From an uncultured Eubacteriales bacterium (GTDB lineage Bacteria > Bacillota > Clostridia > Peptostreptococcales > Anaerovoracaceae), in NCBI GenBank assembly GCA_910585135.1, contig CAJUEB010000127.1, forward strand, positions 1-6,514: 6,514 nucleotides of DNA, written 5' to 3'. Under the pieces are notes generated by a model. It saw only the letters and a list, made by a program, of their open reading frames with translations. It ran no database searches and was not told the origin of the DNA. Shown here in pieces: positions 1 to 6,076 of the stretch. A program made the position numbers and the translations under genes. The first letter of the stretch is position 1. Every line of letters starts with the position of its first letter.

Positions 1-72
1 ATTTACAGAAAGGAGTAGGGCGTTGTTGCCAAACTTTTTCAAAGGATCATCTGCCATATATTGATTTAATAT

Positions 73-104
73 TTTAAAGGAAGATCATATCTTGTTTAAA
101 GGAA
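73..104. repeat. 10-base direct repeat upstream of the GTPase gene
   Basis: TTTAAAGGAA occurs at 73-82 and again at 95-104, a 22-base pitch or about two helical turns. It lies in the AT-rich leader (1-184) before the GTPase gene. That leader shows no recognisable complete gene, no B12-box consensus and no promoter I would defend; it also has a small palindrome, GCAATTGC, at 123-130. The repeat could be a regulator binding site, or AT-rich coincidence. Its function is inference only. Confidence 0.35.
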
Positions 105-184
105 AGCTACGCATTGTTGCAGGCAATTGCTTCGTTTCTTTGTAAGGCAGTTTGTCAACAGGTTTAAAAATAGGAGAATAAACG

Positions 185-1312
185 ATGAAGACAAAGTATA
201 TGGTGACGAGCGGATTTTTAGGCGCAGGGAAAACGACTGCCATGATCGCTTTTTGCAGGGAAATCAACAGACGCAGTCTGGGGAATGCGGCAATTATCGC
301 CAATGACCTTGGTGCAGGCAATGTCGTTGACGCTGAGTTTTGCGCGGCAGCAGGCGTGATGACGTTGCCGATTTCAGGCGGCTGCATCTGTTATCAGCAT
401 GATAACTTGGTGGGAAAGCTGCACCAGCTTGAGGCGGCAGGGGCTGACGTGATTTTTTCCGATATCCCCGGCTGCGGGATCGGCGGCAGGGATCATGTGT
501 ACTTGGAGCTTGCGGACAATGAGCCGGATGAATTTGACCTGATGCCATTTACCTGCATTGTAGACCCGGAGCGTCTTCGCATGGTCATGCCTGAGCAAGC
601 TGCCCTTAATCTGCCGGAAGAGTTAAAATTCCTTCTGGATGCGCAGATGGCGGAAGCTGATCTGATCGTTCTCAATAAAATCGATACGATCGGCGAGGAC
701 GAAGCTGCACAGATCGTTGATTTTATCCGGGGCGTTTATCCGCATATTCCGGTTATGGCAATGTCAGCGATGAAGGGGAGCGGCGTGGGAGAGGTCGTGG
801 ATTATCTTCTCAATCATAGTTCCAAAGCCGAGCATCGGGAAATCGGATATGAATCCGAAGAATTTTTTGCGGCTGAAAGCCAGCTTAGCTGGTTTAATAC
901 CAGGGTTTTCATGCAGCAGCGCGAAGATAAAAACCTGGATTTTAACCAGGTGATCGCCGATATTTTTGAGGGAATCCGGGAAGGTCTGAAACGAACGAGC
1001 GGCAATGTACCGCATTTGAAAATGTTTGCTGCGGACAGTGCAGAAGAATTGACGGATTTTTTCAAGGCCAGCTTGATTGGCGTTGATTACGAGGTGGAAT
1101 ATTCGCGTAAACTGGATCGAAACTACAATGCGCTTTCCCTGATCATCAATGCCAGATGTGCAGCAGATGCTGTCGTGATGGCAGATATTGTAAACGATGC
1201 GGTTGAGGCTGTTTGCGGTAAGTACGATATGAAGGCAAGAACTTTCTTTATGGAAAGCTTCGGAATGATGGAAGAAGGCAGCAGCAATCTGGCGAAAGCA
1301 TCGCGCTATTAA
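185..1312 (+). CDS. CobW/P47K-type G3E family GTPase (corrinoid-associated subgroup)
   Basis: A predicted cytoplasmic GTP-binding protein of 375 residues in the G3E family (CobW, HypB, UreG), whose members deliver metals or help activate metallo-cofactor enzymes. Visible motifs are the P-loop GFLGAGKT (10-17), the metal-site-like GGCICY (65-70), a switch-like SDIPGCG (92-98), the NKID guanine-specificity motif (164-167) and SA (194-195). The usual CobW metal motif is CxCC; here the last Cys is Tyr70. The segment PFTCIVDPERL (121-131) and a C-terminal LSLIINAR (317-324) recall the G3E proteins encoded with corrinoid methyltransferases rather than cobaltochelatase CobW proper; this is from memory of the family. 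The ATG is well supported by AGGAG at 172-176, 8 bases upstream. A B12-binding radical SAM gene follows after a 265-base spacer on the same strand, and no terminator is obvious between them. The substrate metal or client is unknown. Confidence 0.9.
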   Translation: MKTKYMVTSGFLGAGKTTAMIAFCREINRRSLGNAAIIANDLGAGNVVDAEFCAAAGVMTLPISGGCICYQHDNLVGKLHQLEAAGADVIFSDIPGCGIGGRDHVYLELADNEPDEFDLMPFTCIVDPERLRMVMPEQAALNLPEELKFLLDAQMAEADLIVLNKIDTIGEDEAAQIVDFIRGVYPHIPVMAMSAMKGSGVGEVVDYLLNHSSKAEHREIGYESEEFFAAESQLSWFNTRVFMQQREDKNLDFNQVIADIFEGIREGLKRTSGNVPHLKMFAADSAEELTDFFKASLIGVDYEVEYSRKLDRNYNALSLIINARCAADAVVMADIVNDAVEAVCGKYDMKARTFFMESFGMMEEGSSNLAKASRY

Positions 1313-1482
1313 AAGGGCAGATCGGACAAGACAGCTTGCTTTTGAGCCTTGCAAGCGGGCATTCGATTTCGAGGCTTTTGGCAGGCGAAACTGCCTTGAG
1401 AAGACGGGCGTTCGCCTTTGTATTGACTGGCATGAGCTGATTTCGGAGACGGGTAAAAGCGGCAGTGCGGAGGATTCGAAAG
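1313..1482. other. Spacer without a startable gene but with long open frames
   Basis: The 265 bases between the GTPase and the radical SAM gene exceed ordinary operon spacing. In this first part two forward frames are free of stops for long distances: one from about 1269 to a TAA near 1524, another from before 1312 to a TGA at 1438. Neither has a credible ATG with a ribosome binding site. Small inverted repeats occur: GGCAG/CTGCC (1380-1384 and 1391-1395) and AGGCGAA/TTCGCCT (1383-1389 and 1411-1417). None is followed by a T-run, so I do not call a terminator. It may be a decayed gene fragment or transcribed spacer. Confidence 0.3.
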
Positions 1483-1581
1483 ATGCAGGACACTTTGCAT
1501 CGGACTTTTCCGGGGCAGCAGCGTAACTACCCGATGGGGCGGGCATATCATGATCTGGCGAGGAGGGTTTATTTGCTATGA
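1483..1581 (+). CDS. Possible 32-residue ORF translationally coupled to the radical SAM gene
   Basis: This short ORF begins MQDTLHRTFPG and ends ARRVYLL. GGAGGA at 1469-1474 sits 8 bases before its ATG, ideal Shine-Dalgarno geometry. Its TGA stop (1579-1581) overlaps the next gene's ATG (1578-1580) in an ATGA arrangement typical of translational coupling, and the downstream gene's own AGGAGG (1561-1566) lies inside this ORF. The peptide is basic (several Arg), with no signal peptide, membrane segment or recognised domain. It could be a leader peptide that gates translation of the radical SAM gene, a small partner protein, or the tail of a decayed gene. The arrangement is directly visible; that it is translated is inference. 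Confidence 0.4.
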   Translation: MQDTLHRTFPGQQRNYPMGRAYHDLARRVYLL

Positions 1582-3368
1582 AGTTTTTACTGGTAGCGCT
1601 AAACGCAAAATATATTCATTCTAATCTTGCCGTACACAGCTTGAAGGAATATTGTGTGCGGCAATTTCAGAAGGCGGGTGTTAAGCCGCCGCAAATCGAA
1701 ATCGCGGAATATACCATTAACCAGCCTCTTGCCAAGATTCTCGCTGACATTTATGAAAGAAAAGCGGATGTGCTGTTTTTTTCTTGTTACATTTGGAATC
1801 GCCGGGAAATCGAGCAGCTCGTGCGGGATTTGCAAAAAATCAGCCCGGATGCGGATATCTGGCTGGGCGGACCGGAGGTTTCCTTTGATCTGCCAGATGC
1901 ATTGGAAGCTTTTGCAAAAGCCACAGGCATCATCCGTGGCGAGGGGGAGAAAGCATTTTTCAGGCTTGCGCAGGCTTATGCGAATCATGGTCTTGGACAG
2001 GCTGATGAACCTCTAATAGCAGATGATCTCGTCGAAGCGCAGCAGATGCTTTCAGAATCGGATCGCCTGCTCAAAGTGCAGCCGCTGCATCTGGAAACAG
2101 GCAGCCTGATTGTGGTCGAAGCGCAAACGCTTCTTCCAATGGATGCGCTCCCTTTTCCTTATGATAATTTAGCGGATTTCACCAACCGTATCATATATTA
2201 CGAAAGCAGCAGGGGATGTCCGTTCCGCTGTAGTTATTGCCTCTCTTCGATCGAAAAATCTCTGCGGTTTAAGAGCCTGGATTTGGTAAAACGCCAGCTT
2301 GCATTTTTTCTGGCACACAATGTAAAACAGGTGAAATTCATCGACAGGACATTTAACTGTAATCACGATCATGCTTTAGCGATCTGGCAATACTTGAAAG
2401 AACACGACAACGGCGTTACCAATTTTCATTTTGAGATTGCGGGAGAGCTTCTGGCCGATTCCGAATTGGGACTGCTCGAAAAAATGCGTCCGGGGCAGGT
2501 GCAGCTGGAAATCGGCGTACAGTCTACCCATGAACGGACGCTTGCGGAAATCAACCGCCCGGCAGATTTTGGCAGACTTTCACAGGTCGTGCGCAGATTG
2601 AAAAAAACAGGCAATATCCATATTCATCTCGACTTGATTGCAGGGCTGCCTTTTGAAGATATGGAACGCTTCAAGCATTCCTTTAACGAGGTGTTTTCCC
2701 TTAGGCCGCATCAGCTCCAGCTTGGATTTTTGAAGGTGCTGAAAGGATCGCCGCTGGCGGAACATTGCACGGCGTATGGATTGAAATACAGCGATGCCCC
2801 GCCGTATGAGGTGCTGGAAACCAAGTGGATCTCATATGGGCAGATTTTGCAGCTGAAAGCGGTTGAAGAAATGGTAGAAATCTATTATAACAGCGGGCAG
2901 TATACACAAGGGCTGGAAGTGCTGCTGGATGCTTTTGAGAACCCATTTGCATTTTTTGAAAAGCTTTGCGCATGGCATCAGGAAAACGGTTTGACGCTTT
3001 TGCATTTTTCGCGAAACCAGCGGTATGAACATTTGCTTCGGTTTGGAGAACGCTATATTGCGGAGCAGCCGCAGAGAGAGCGGTTTCAGGAAGCGCTCGT
3101 ATACGATTATTATTCCCGGGATAATGAAAAGAACAGGCCGGAATTTTTCGGGGCGGCGCGTGTTGAGAAAGCCTTTGCCAAGGCGTTTTACAGCGAGGAA
3201 GCGAGGCAGCATCGGCATTTGAACGGGCCGCAGTATAAAAACATTACAGACCCGCGCGTTTTGAGGAGGCTCACTCACCTGGAAAAGCTGGGGGATGCCT
3301 ATTATCTGTTTGATTACACGAGGCGGAATCCCGTAACGGGCAATGTAGATGCGGTCAAAATAACATAA
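1578..3368 (+). CDS. B12-binding domain radical SAM protein, DUF4080 type
   Basis: A predicted cytoplasmic iron-sulfur enzyme of 596 residues. The N-terminal region, about 1-190, looks like the Rossmann-like B12-binding fold: MKFLLVALNAKYIHSNLA at the start, FFSCYIWN (67-74), and WLGGPEVSF followed by GIIRGEGE. I see no DxHxxG motif, so cobalamin, if bound, is probably not held base-off by that His. The radical SAM core starts near 205 with ESSRGCPFRCSYCLSS, giving the CxxxCxxC ligands Cys214, Cys218 and Cys221. It continues through EIGVQSTHERTLAEINR (311-327) and DLIAGLPFE (352-360). From about 385 to the end is a C-terminal region of the DUF4080 type. The family is recognised, but its reaction is not established to my knowledge; methylation or another radical modification is possible. 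AGGAGG at 1561-1566 lies 11 bases before the ATG. It may be co-transcribed with the G3E GTPase. Confidence 0.93.
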   Translation: MKFLLVALNAKYIHSNLAVHSLKEYCVRQFQKAGVKPPQIEIAEYTINQPLAKILADIYERKADVLFFSCYIWNRREIEQLVRDLQKISPDADIWLGGPEVSFDLPDALEAFAKATGIIRGEGEKAFFRLAQAYANHGLGQADEPLIADDLVEAQQMLSESDRLLKVQPLHLETGSLIVVEAQTLLPMDALPFPYDNLADFTNRIIYYESSRGCPFRCSYCLSSIEKSLRFKSLDLVKRQLAFFLAHNVKQVKFIDRTFNCNHDHALAIWQYLKEHDNGVTNFHFEIAGELLADSELGLLEKMRPGQVQLEIGVQSTHERTLAEINRPADFGRLSQVVRRLKKTGNIHIHLDLIAGLPFEDMERFKHSFNEVFSLRPHQLQLGFLKVLKGSPLAEHCTAYGLKYSDAPPYEVLETKWISYGQILQLKAVEEMVEIYYNSGQYTQGLEVLLDAFENPFAFFEKLCAWHQENGLTLLHFSRNQRYEHLLRFGERYIAEQPQRERFQEALVYDYYSRDNEKNRPEFFGAARVEKAFAKAFYSEEARQHRHLNGPQYKNITDPRVLRRLTHLEKLGDAYYLFDYTRRNPVTGNVDAVKIT

Positions 3369-3373
3369 ATAAA

Positions 3374-3394
3374 GCGGCGGTTTTATGCCGCCGC
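3374..3394 (-). terminator. GC hairpin, probable intrinsic terminator of nadA
   Basis: A 7-base-pair stem, GCGGCGG (3374-3380) with CCGCCGC (3388-3394), closes a 7-base loop. Read on the minus strand, the stem is followed at once by a T-rich tract (TTTATTTATGTTATTTT, 3373-3357), as expected of an intrinsic terminator about 160 bases past the nadA stop. Read on the plus strand it begins 5 bases after the radical SAM stop but has no T-tract, so it would work poorly as a terminator there, though it could protect a 3' end. Confidence 0.7.
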
Positions 3395-3489
3395 AGTGCG
3401 CCGTTCTATTTGGCAGTGCAGTTTCAGTATGGATAAGGTCATTGCGTCCCGTGCCGCCGCAGTACATGCTGCTTTACACGCAGTGCAGT
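3387..3489. repeat. Degenerate tandem duplication in the convergent intergenic region
   Basis: GCCGCCGCAGT occurs at 3387-3397 and 3453-3463, and GCAGTGCAGT at 3413-3422 and 3480-3489. The two pairs are offset by 66 and 67 bases in the same order, so two blocks of about 36 bases with matching ends and a diverged middle lie in tandem. The left block's CCGCCGC is one arm of the terminator hairpin, so the right block provides a second possible partner for the GCGGCGG arm. The rest of 3369-3552 holds an AGACGG/CCGTCT inverted repeat (3504-3509 and 3523-3528) and no gene I would support. Confidence 0.55.
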
Positions 3490-3552
3490 ATGCAGGCGAT
3501 AACAGACGGAAGCAGCTGCACGCCGTCTTTCATATAGTTCACGCCGAGTCCG

Positions 3553-4470
3553 TTACTGCACTAACGTGATCATCGTATCGATGCACCTTCTGGCCTTTTC
3601 CATCACATCATCAGCCAGCGTGATTTCCTCTCCGGCGATTCCCTTGACACAGCCGTACACGTCCGCCAGCGTCGTCAAGCGCATATCATTGCACACGCAG
3701 TCCTTGGAAAGAGGATAAAAGGCTTTTTCTGGGCATTCAAATTGCAGGTGCTGCACGATGCTGTTTTCCGTGCCGATGATAAATTCCTTCGCATCGCTTT
3801 TTTTCGCAAAATCCATGATGCCTGTCGTGCTTCCTGCATAATCGGCGTTTTCCGTGACTTCGGGCAGTGATTCCGGGTGTACTAGGAGCAGTGCGTCCGG
3901 ATGACGCTTTCGCGCCTGTCGGACGGCATCAATGGTGACGTTTGCATGGACAGGACATCCCCCGTCGATTAATTGGATGTTTTTTTCCGGCACTTGTTTT
4001 GCGATCCATGCGCCCAGATTGCAGTCCGGCACGAAGAGGATATCCCGTTCCTTGATATTTTTGATGATTTTCGGCGCGGATGATGAGGTGACGCATACGT
4101 CGCATATGGTTTTCAGCTCTGACGTCGTATTGATGTAAGCCACTACGGTGTGACCGGGGTATTGCTTTTTTAATTCCGTTAAGCGGGCAACATCGAGCTG
4201 GTCGGCCATGGCGCAGCCAGCCAGTGGATTTGCGAGCAGAACCTTCTTATCCGGGGATAAGATCTTTACCGTTTCCGCCATAAAGCGCACGCCGCACATC
4301 AATATCGTTTTCTGCGGGGCCTTGGCCGCTTTCAGGCTTAATCCGTAGGAATCGCCCATATAGTCGGCGATCTCCCATATGTCATGGCTTTGGTAAGCAT
4401 GGACTAAAATACAAATATCATTTTCCTTTTTTAATCGCAGGATCTCTTCCTGCATTTCTTTTGTCAACAC
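3553..4470 (-). CDS. nadA: Quinolinate synthase NadA
   Basis: Condenses iminoaspartate with dihydroxyacetone phosphate to quinolinate, using a [4Fe-4S] cluster held by three cysteines; cytoplasmic and oxygen-sensitive. Counting from the GTG at 4470 (305 residues), likely ligands are Cys86 in NPLAGCAMAD, Cys172 in DGGCPVH and Cys260 in CNDM. Other family signatures are VHAYQ (23-27), IADYMGDS (34-41), YINTTSELK, VTSS, PDCNLG, HPE (198-200), GSTTGI (213-218) and GTE (233-235). Several consensus positions vary: HAYQ for HNYQ or HYYQ, VTSSSAP for VTSSNAV, and Ser for the Cys after HPE. A TTG at 4485 extends the frame by five codons but overlaps the Shine-Dalgarno GGAGG (4483-4479). That site lies 8 bases before the GTG, so I chose GTG; TTG at 4467 is a weaker alternative. 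The gene is divergent from nadBC, with its own near-consensus promoter. Confidence 0.96.
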   Translation of the reverse strand: MLTKEMQEEILRLKKENDICILVHAYQSHDIWEIADYMGDSYGLSLKAAKAPQKTILMCGVRFMAETVKILSPDKKVLLANPLAGCAMADQLDVARLTELKKQYPGHTVVAYINTTSELKTICDVCVTSSSAPKIIKNIKERDILFVPDCNLGAWIAKQVPEKNIQLIDGGCPVHANVTIDAVRQARKRHPDALLLVHPESLPEVTENADYAGSTTGIMDFAKKSDAKEFIIGTENSIVQHLQFECPEKAFYPLSKDCVCNDMRLTTLADVYGCVKGIAGEEITLADDVMEKARRCIDTMITLVQ

Positions 4471-4478
4471 CTTTATTT

Positions 4479-4483
4479 CCTCC
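4479..4483 (-). promoter_or_regulatory. nadA ribosome binding site that decides the start codon
   Basis: GGAGG on the minus strand, 8 bases before GTG at 4470 and 11 before TTG at 4467. It overlaps the TTG at 4485, which therefore cannot use it, ruling out the longest reading of nadA. Confidence 0.8.
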
Positions 4484-4519
4484 AAAACGGTTTATCGCAA
4501 GTAATTGCCATTATGTGTG

Positions 4520-4548
4520 ATTATATAGAAGCGGCCGCAAGGTGTCAA
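4520..4548 (-). promoter_or_regulatory. nadA promoter, consensus sigma-A type
   Basis: On the minus strand, TTGACA (4548-4543) and TATAAT (4525-4520) are separated by exactly 17 bases, a perfect match to the housekeeping consensus. Transcription would begin near 4513, giving a leader of about 42 bases before the GTG start. The spacer contains the 8-base palindrome GCGGCCGC (4531-4538). A promoter this strong normally needs repression, which fits the operator-like boxes just upstream of its -35. Confidence 0.85.
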
Positions 4549-4549
4549 T

Positions 4550-4580
4550 ACAAATGTAAATTATTTATATAAACAGATGT
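4550..4580. promoter_or_regulatory. Candidate shared operator: two ACAnATGT boxes between divergent promoters
   Basis: ACAAATGT (4550-4557) and ACAGATGT (4573-4580) differ at one base, each carries an ACA/TGT dyad, and they lie 23 bases apart. They fill the gap between the nadA -35 (4543-4548) and the nadB -35 (4582-4587), where one bound regulator could block both promoters. NiaR (YrxA) represses nad genes in many Bacillota in response to niacin, and its sites are, as I recall, dyads with ACA/TGT arms. Assignment to NiaR is inference; no regulator gene is in view. Confidence 0.45.
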
Positions 4581-4581
4581 C

Positions 4582-4610
4582 TTGTCACATGGCAATATAC
4601 ATGGTATACT
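4582..4610 (+). promoter_or_regulatory. nadB-nadC promoter, extended -10 sigma-A type
   Basis: TTGTCA (4582-4587) and TATACT (4605-4610) are 17 bases apart, and a TG at 4602-4603 makes an extended -10. Transcription would start near 4617, leaving a leader of about 62 bases before nadB. It faces away from the nadA promoter; the two -35 elements are 33 bases apart. Confidence 0.8.
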
Positions 4611-4641
4611 ATGGCACAATGAAGCTATCACAATAGAGTAA

Positions 4642-4654
4642 GTACAAGATGTAC
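4642..4654. promoter_or_regulatory. Perfect inverted repeat in the nadB leader
   Basis: GTACA (4642-4646) and TGTAC (4650-4654) flank a 3-base centre, AGA. The dyad lies about 25 bases downstream of the predicted nadB transcription start. Its core ACAAGATGT resembles the two ACAnATGT boxes upstream, so it may be an additional operator for the same regulator. As RNA it would form only a small 5-base-pair hairpin. Confidence 0.35.
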
Positions 4655-4678
4655 GAGCATAGGGACAGGCGATAAGAC

Positions 4679-6076
4679 ATGAAAACAGATATTTTAATTG
4701 CCGGAAGCGGATGTGCAGGGCTTTACTGTGCGTTAAAAATTCCGGCAGAAAAGCAGATTTTGCTCATCACCAAGGCGGATCTGGAAAGCAACGATTCCTA
4801 TTTGGCGCAGGGCGGTATGTGCATGCTGAAGGATGAGGACGATTATGAAGCCTATTTTGAGGATACGCTGCGCGCGGGTCATTATGAAAACGACCGCAAA
4901 TCCGTCGAGATCATGATTCGTTCATCCGGCGATGTAGTGGAGGATCTTTTAAAGATCGGCGTTGATTTCGAGCGGGAAGAGGATGGTTCCCTTGCCTTTA
5001 CGAAAGAAGGCGCGCATTCGGCAAATCGTGTGCTTTTCCACGAAGATATCACGGGAAAGGAAATCACGAGCAAATTGCTTTCGGAAGCGCGAAAACGCAG
5101 CAATATCACCATGCTCGAATATACCACGCTGGTCGATATCATATGCCGTGGGAATCGGTGCATAGGCGCTGTGATCAGGATGAAGGATGGAAGCCTCAAA
5201 ACGTTAGCGGCAGGTGATGTGGTGCTGGCTTGCGGCGGGATCGGCGGCCTATATGAGCATTCGACCAATTACAGGCATTTGACGGGGGATGCCATTGCCA
5301 TCGCCATTAAAAATGGGATCGAGTGCCGGGATCTGGATTATGTACAGATTCATCCGACGACCTTGTACGATGAGGAGGATGGCAGGAGTTTTTTGATCTC
5401 TGAATCCGTGCGGGGAGAAGGCGCGCGCCTGTACGATAAGAATATGGAACGCTTTGCGGATGAGCTGATGCCGAGAGACCGGTTAACCGCTGCGATCGAG
5501 CAGCAGATGGAAAAGGACGGTACGGAATTTGTGTGGGAGGATCTTAGGAGCATTCCTGACGAGGAAATCGAAAACCATTTTCCGAATATTGCGGGGCATT
5601 GCCGCCAGATGGGGTACGATGTGACAAAGGAATGCATCCCGGTCGTGCCGGCTCAGCATTATTTTATGGGCGGCATTCAGGTGGATCATCAGAGCAGGAC
5701 GTCGATGGACAGGCTCTATGCGGTTGGGGAGACGGCATGCAATGGCGTTCATGGCAAAAACCGCCTTGCCAGCAATTCCCTGTTGGAAAGCCTGGTATTT
5801 GCGGGGCGTGCGGCGCAGGATATGGCTTTGCGCGGTGCGGCAGATGCGAACGTTGGGGCTGGTGTTGATGCGGACGGGAAAGTTGATGTAAGTGCTGATG
5901 CGAATGCCGGGGCTAGCGGCAAGATAGATGTGAAAGCTGATGCGGATGCCGGGGATGTATCACAATATGTGAATTTGGAAGACTATAAGGATGCGGAGCA
6001 GCTTGAGCGGCTGTATCGGCAGCTGGTGTTTGATAAGATGGAAGAAATGGCGAGGAGGCGTGAAAAAAATGTTTGA
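4679..6076 (+). CDS. nadB: L-aspartate oxidase NadB
   Basis: FAD-dependent enzyme of the succinate dehydrogenase/fumarate reductase flavoprotein family. It oxidises L-aspartate to iminoaspartate, the substrate of NadA; in anaerobes fumarate is the likely electron acceptor. Visible are the FAD-binding GSGCAG (9-14), SYLAQGG (40-46), FHEDITGKEI (120-129), CGGIGGLY (185-192), HPTTLY (225-230), RGEGARLYD (245-253), MPRDRL (264-269), PAQHYFMGGIQVD (324-336, His327 a likely active-site residue) and GETACNGVHGKNRLASNSLLES (350-371). At 465 residues it is shorter than the roughly 530-540 of E. coli or B. subtilis NadB and lacks most of the C-terminal helical domain, as I recall for clostridial forms. 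Residues 388-426 are a low-complexity Asp/Ala/Gly repeat not expected in the family. The start has only a weak upstream purine stretch (AGGGACAGG, 4661-4669). It overlaps nadC by 8 bases. Confidence 0.95.
   Translation: MKTDILIAGSGCAGLYCALKIPAEKQILLITKADLESNDSYLAQGGMCMLKDEDDYEAYFEDTLRAGHYENDRKSVEIMIRSSGDVVEDLLKIGVDFEREEDGSLAFTKEGAHSANRVLFHEDITGKEITSKLLSEARKRSNITMLEYTTLVDIICRGNRCIGAVIRMKDGSLKTLAAGDVVLACGGIGGLYEHSTNYRHLTGDAIAIAIKNGIECRDLDYVQIHPTTLYDEEDGRSFLISESVRGEGARLYDKNMERFADELMPRDRLTAAIEQQMEKDGTEFVWEDLRSIPDEEIENHFPNIAGHCRQMGYDVTKECIPVVPAQHYFMGGIQVDHQSRTSMDRLYAVGETACNGVHGKNRLASNSLLESLVFAGRAAQDMALRGAADANVGAGVDADGKVDVSADANAGASGKIDVKADADAGDVSQYVNLEDYKDAEQLERLYRQLVFDKMEEMARRREKNV
5840..5956 (+). 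repeat. Degenerate in-frame repeat tract inside nadB
   Basis: Encodes residues 388-426 in about two and a half units: an 18-residue unit DANVGAGVDADGKVDVSA, a 14-residue unit DANAGASGKIDVKA, then DADAGD. At DNA level each unit opens with GATGCG(A/G)A, and the first two end with a GATGT-containing stretch before GCT. It sits just after the conserved FAD-domain helix (LLESLVFAGRAAQDMA) and before the final helix, so it probably forms an acidic flexible linker. Degenerate unit copies suggest past in-frame duplication. Confidence 0.75.
6053..6058 (+). promoter_or_regulatory. nadC ribosome binding site inside nadB
   Basis: AGGAGG within the last nadB codons, 10 bases before the nadC ATG at 6069. 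It supports that start and implies coupled translation of the two genes. Confidence 0.8.

Noticed and set aside
1..184. Cobalamin or other riboswitch before the GTPase gene
   Set aside because: No B12-box-like sequence and no convincing multi-stem architecture; the stretch is short and AT-rich.
1423..1451. TTGACT as a -35 for a promoter in front of the radical SAM gene
   Set aside because: No -10-like hexamer occurs at 16-18 bases downstream.
764..1546. 260-codon open frame on the minus strand over the GTPase end and spacer
   Set aside because: It lies mostly antisense to a clearly conserved GTPase, its translation shows no recognisable motif, and no ribosome binding site supports it. It does show that the spacer is poor in stops on both strands.
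2832..3467. 211-codon open frame on the minus strand over the radical SAM C-terminus
   Set aside because: Shadow of a conserved gene; no family resemblance in the translation.
3474..3533. 19-codon minus-strand ORF after nadA
   Set aside because: No ribosome binding site and too short to judge; it lies within the likely nadA 3' untranslated region.
3429..3569. 46-codon plus-strand ORF in the convergent intergenic region, overlapping the nadA 3' end
   Set aside because: No Shine-Dalgarno before the ATG, low-complexity Ala/His-rich translation, and it lies partly in the tandem repeat.
4471..4485. TTG start at 4485 giving a 310-residue NadA
   Set aside because: The TTG overlaps the GGAGG Shine-Dalgarno, which is correctly spaced for the GTG at 4470.
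4531..4538. GCGGCCGC palindrome as an operator
   Set aside because: It lies in the nadA promoter spacer but is a single GC-rich octamer with no second copy; chance is sufficient.
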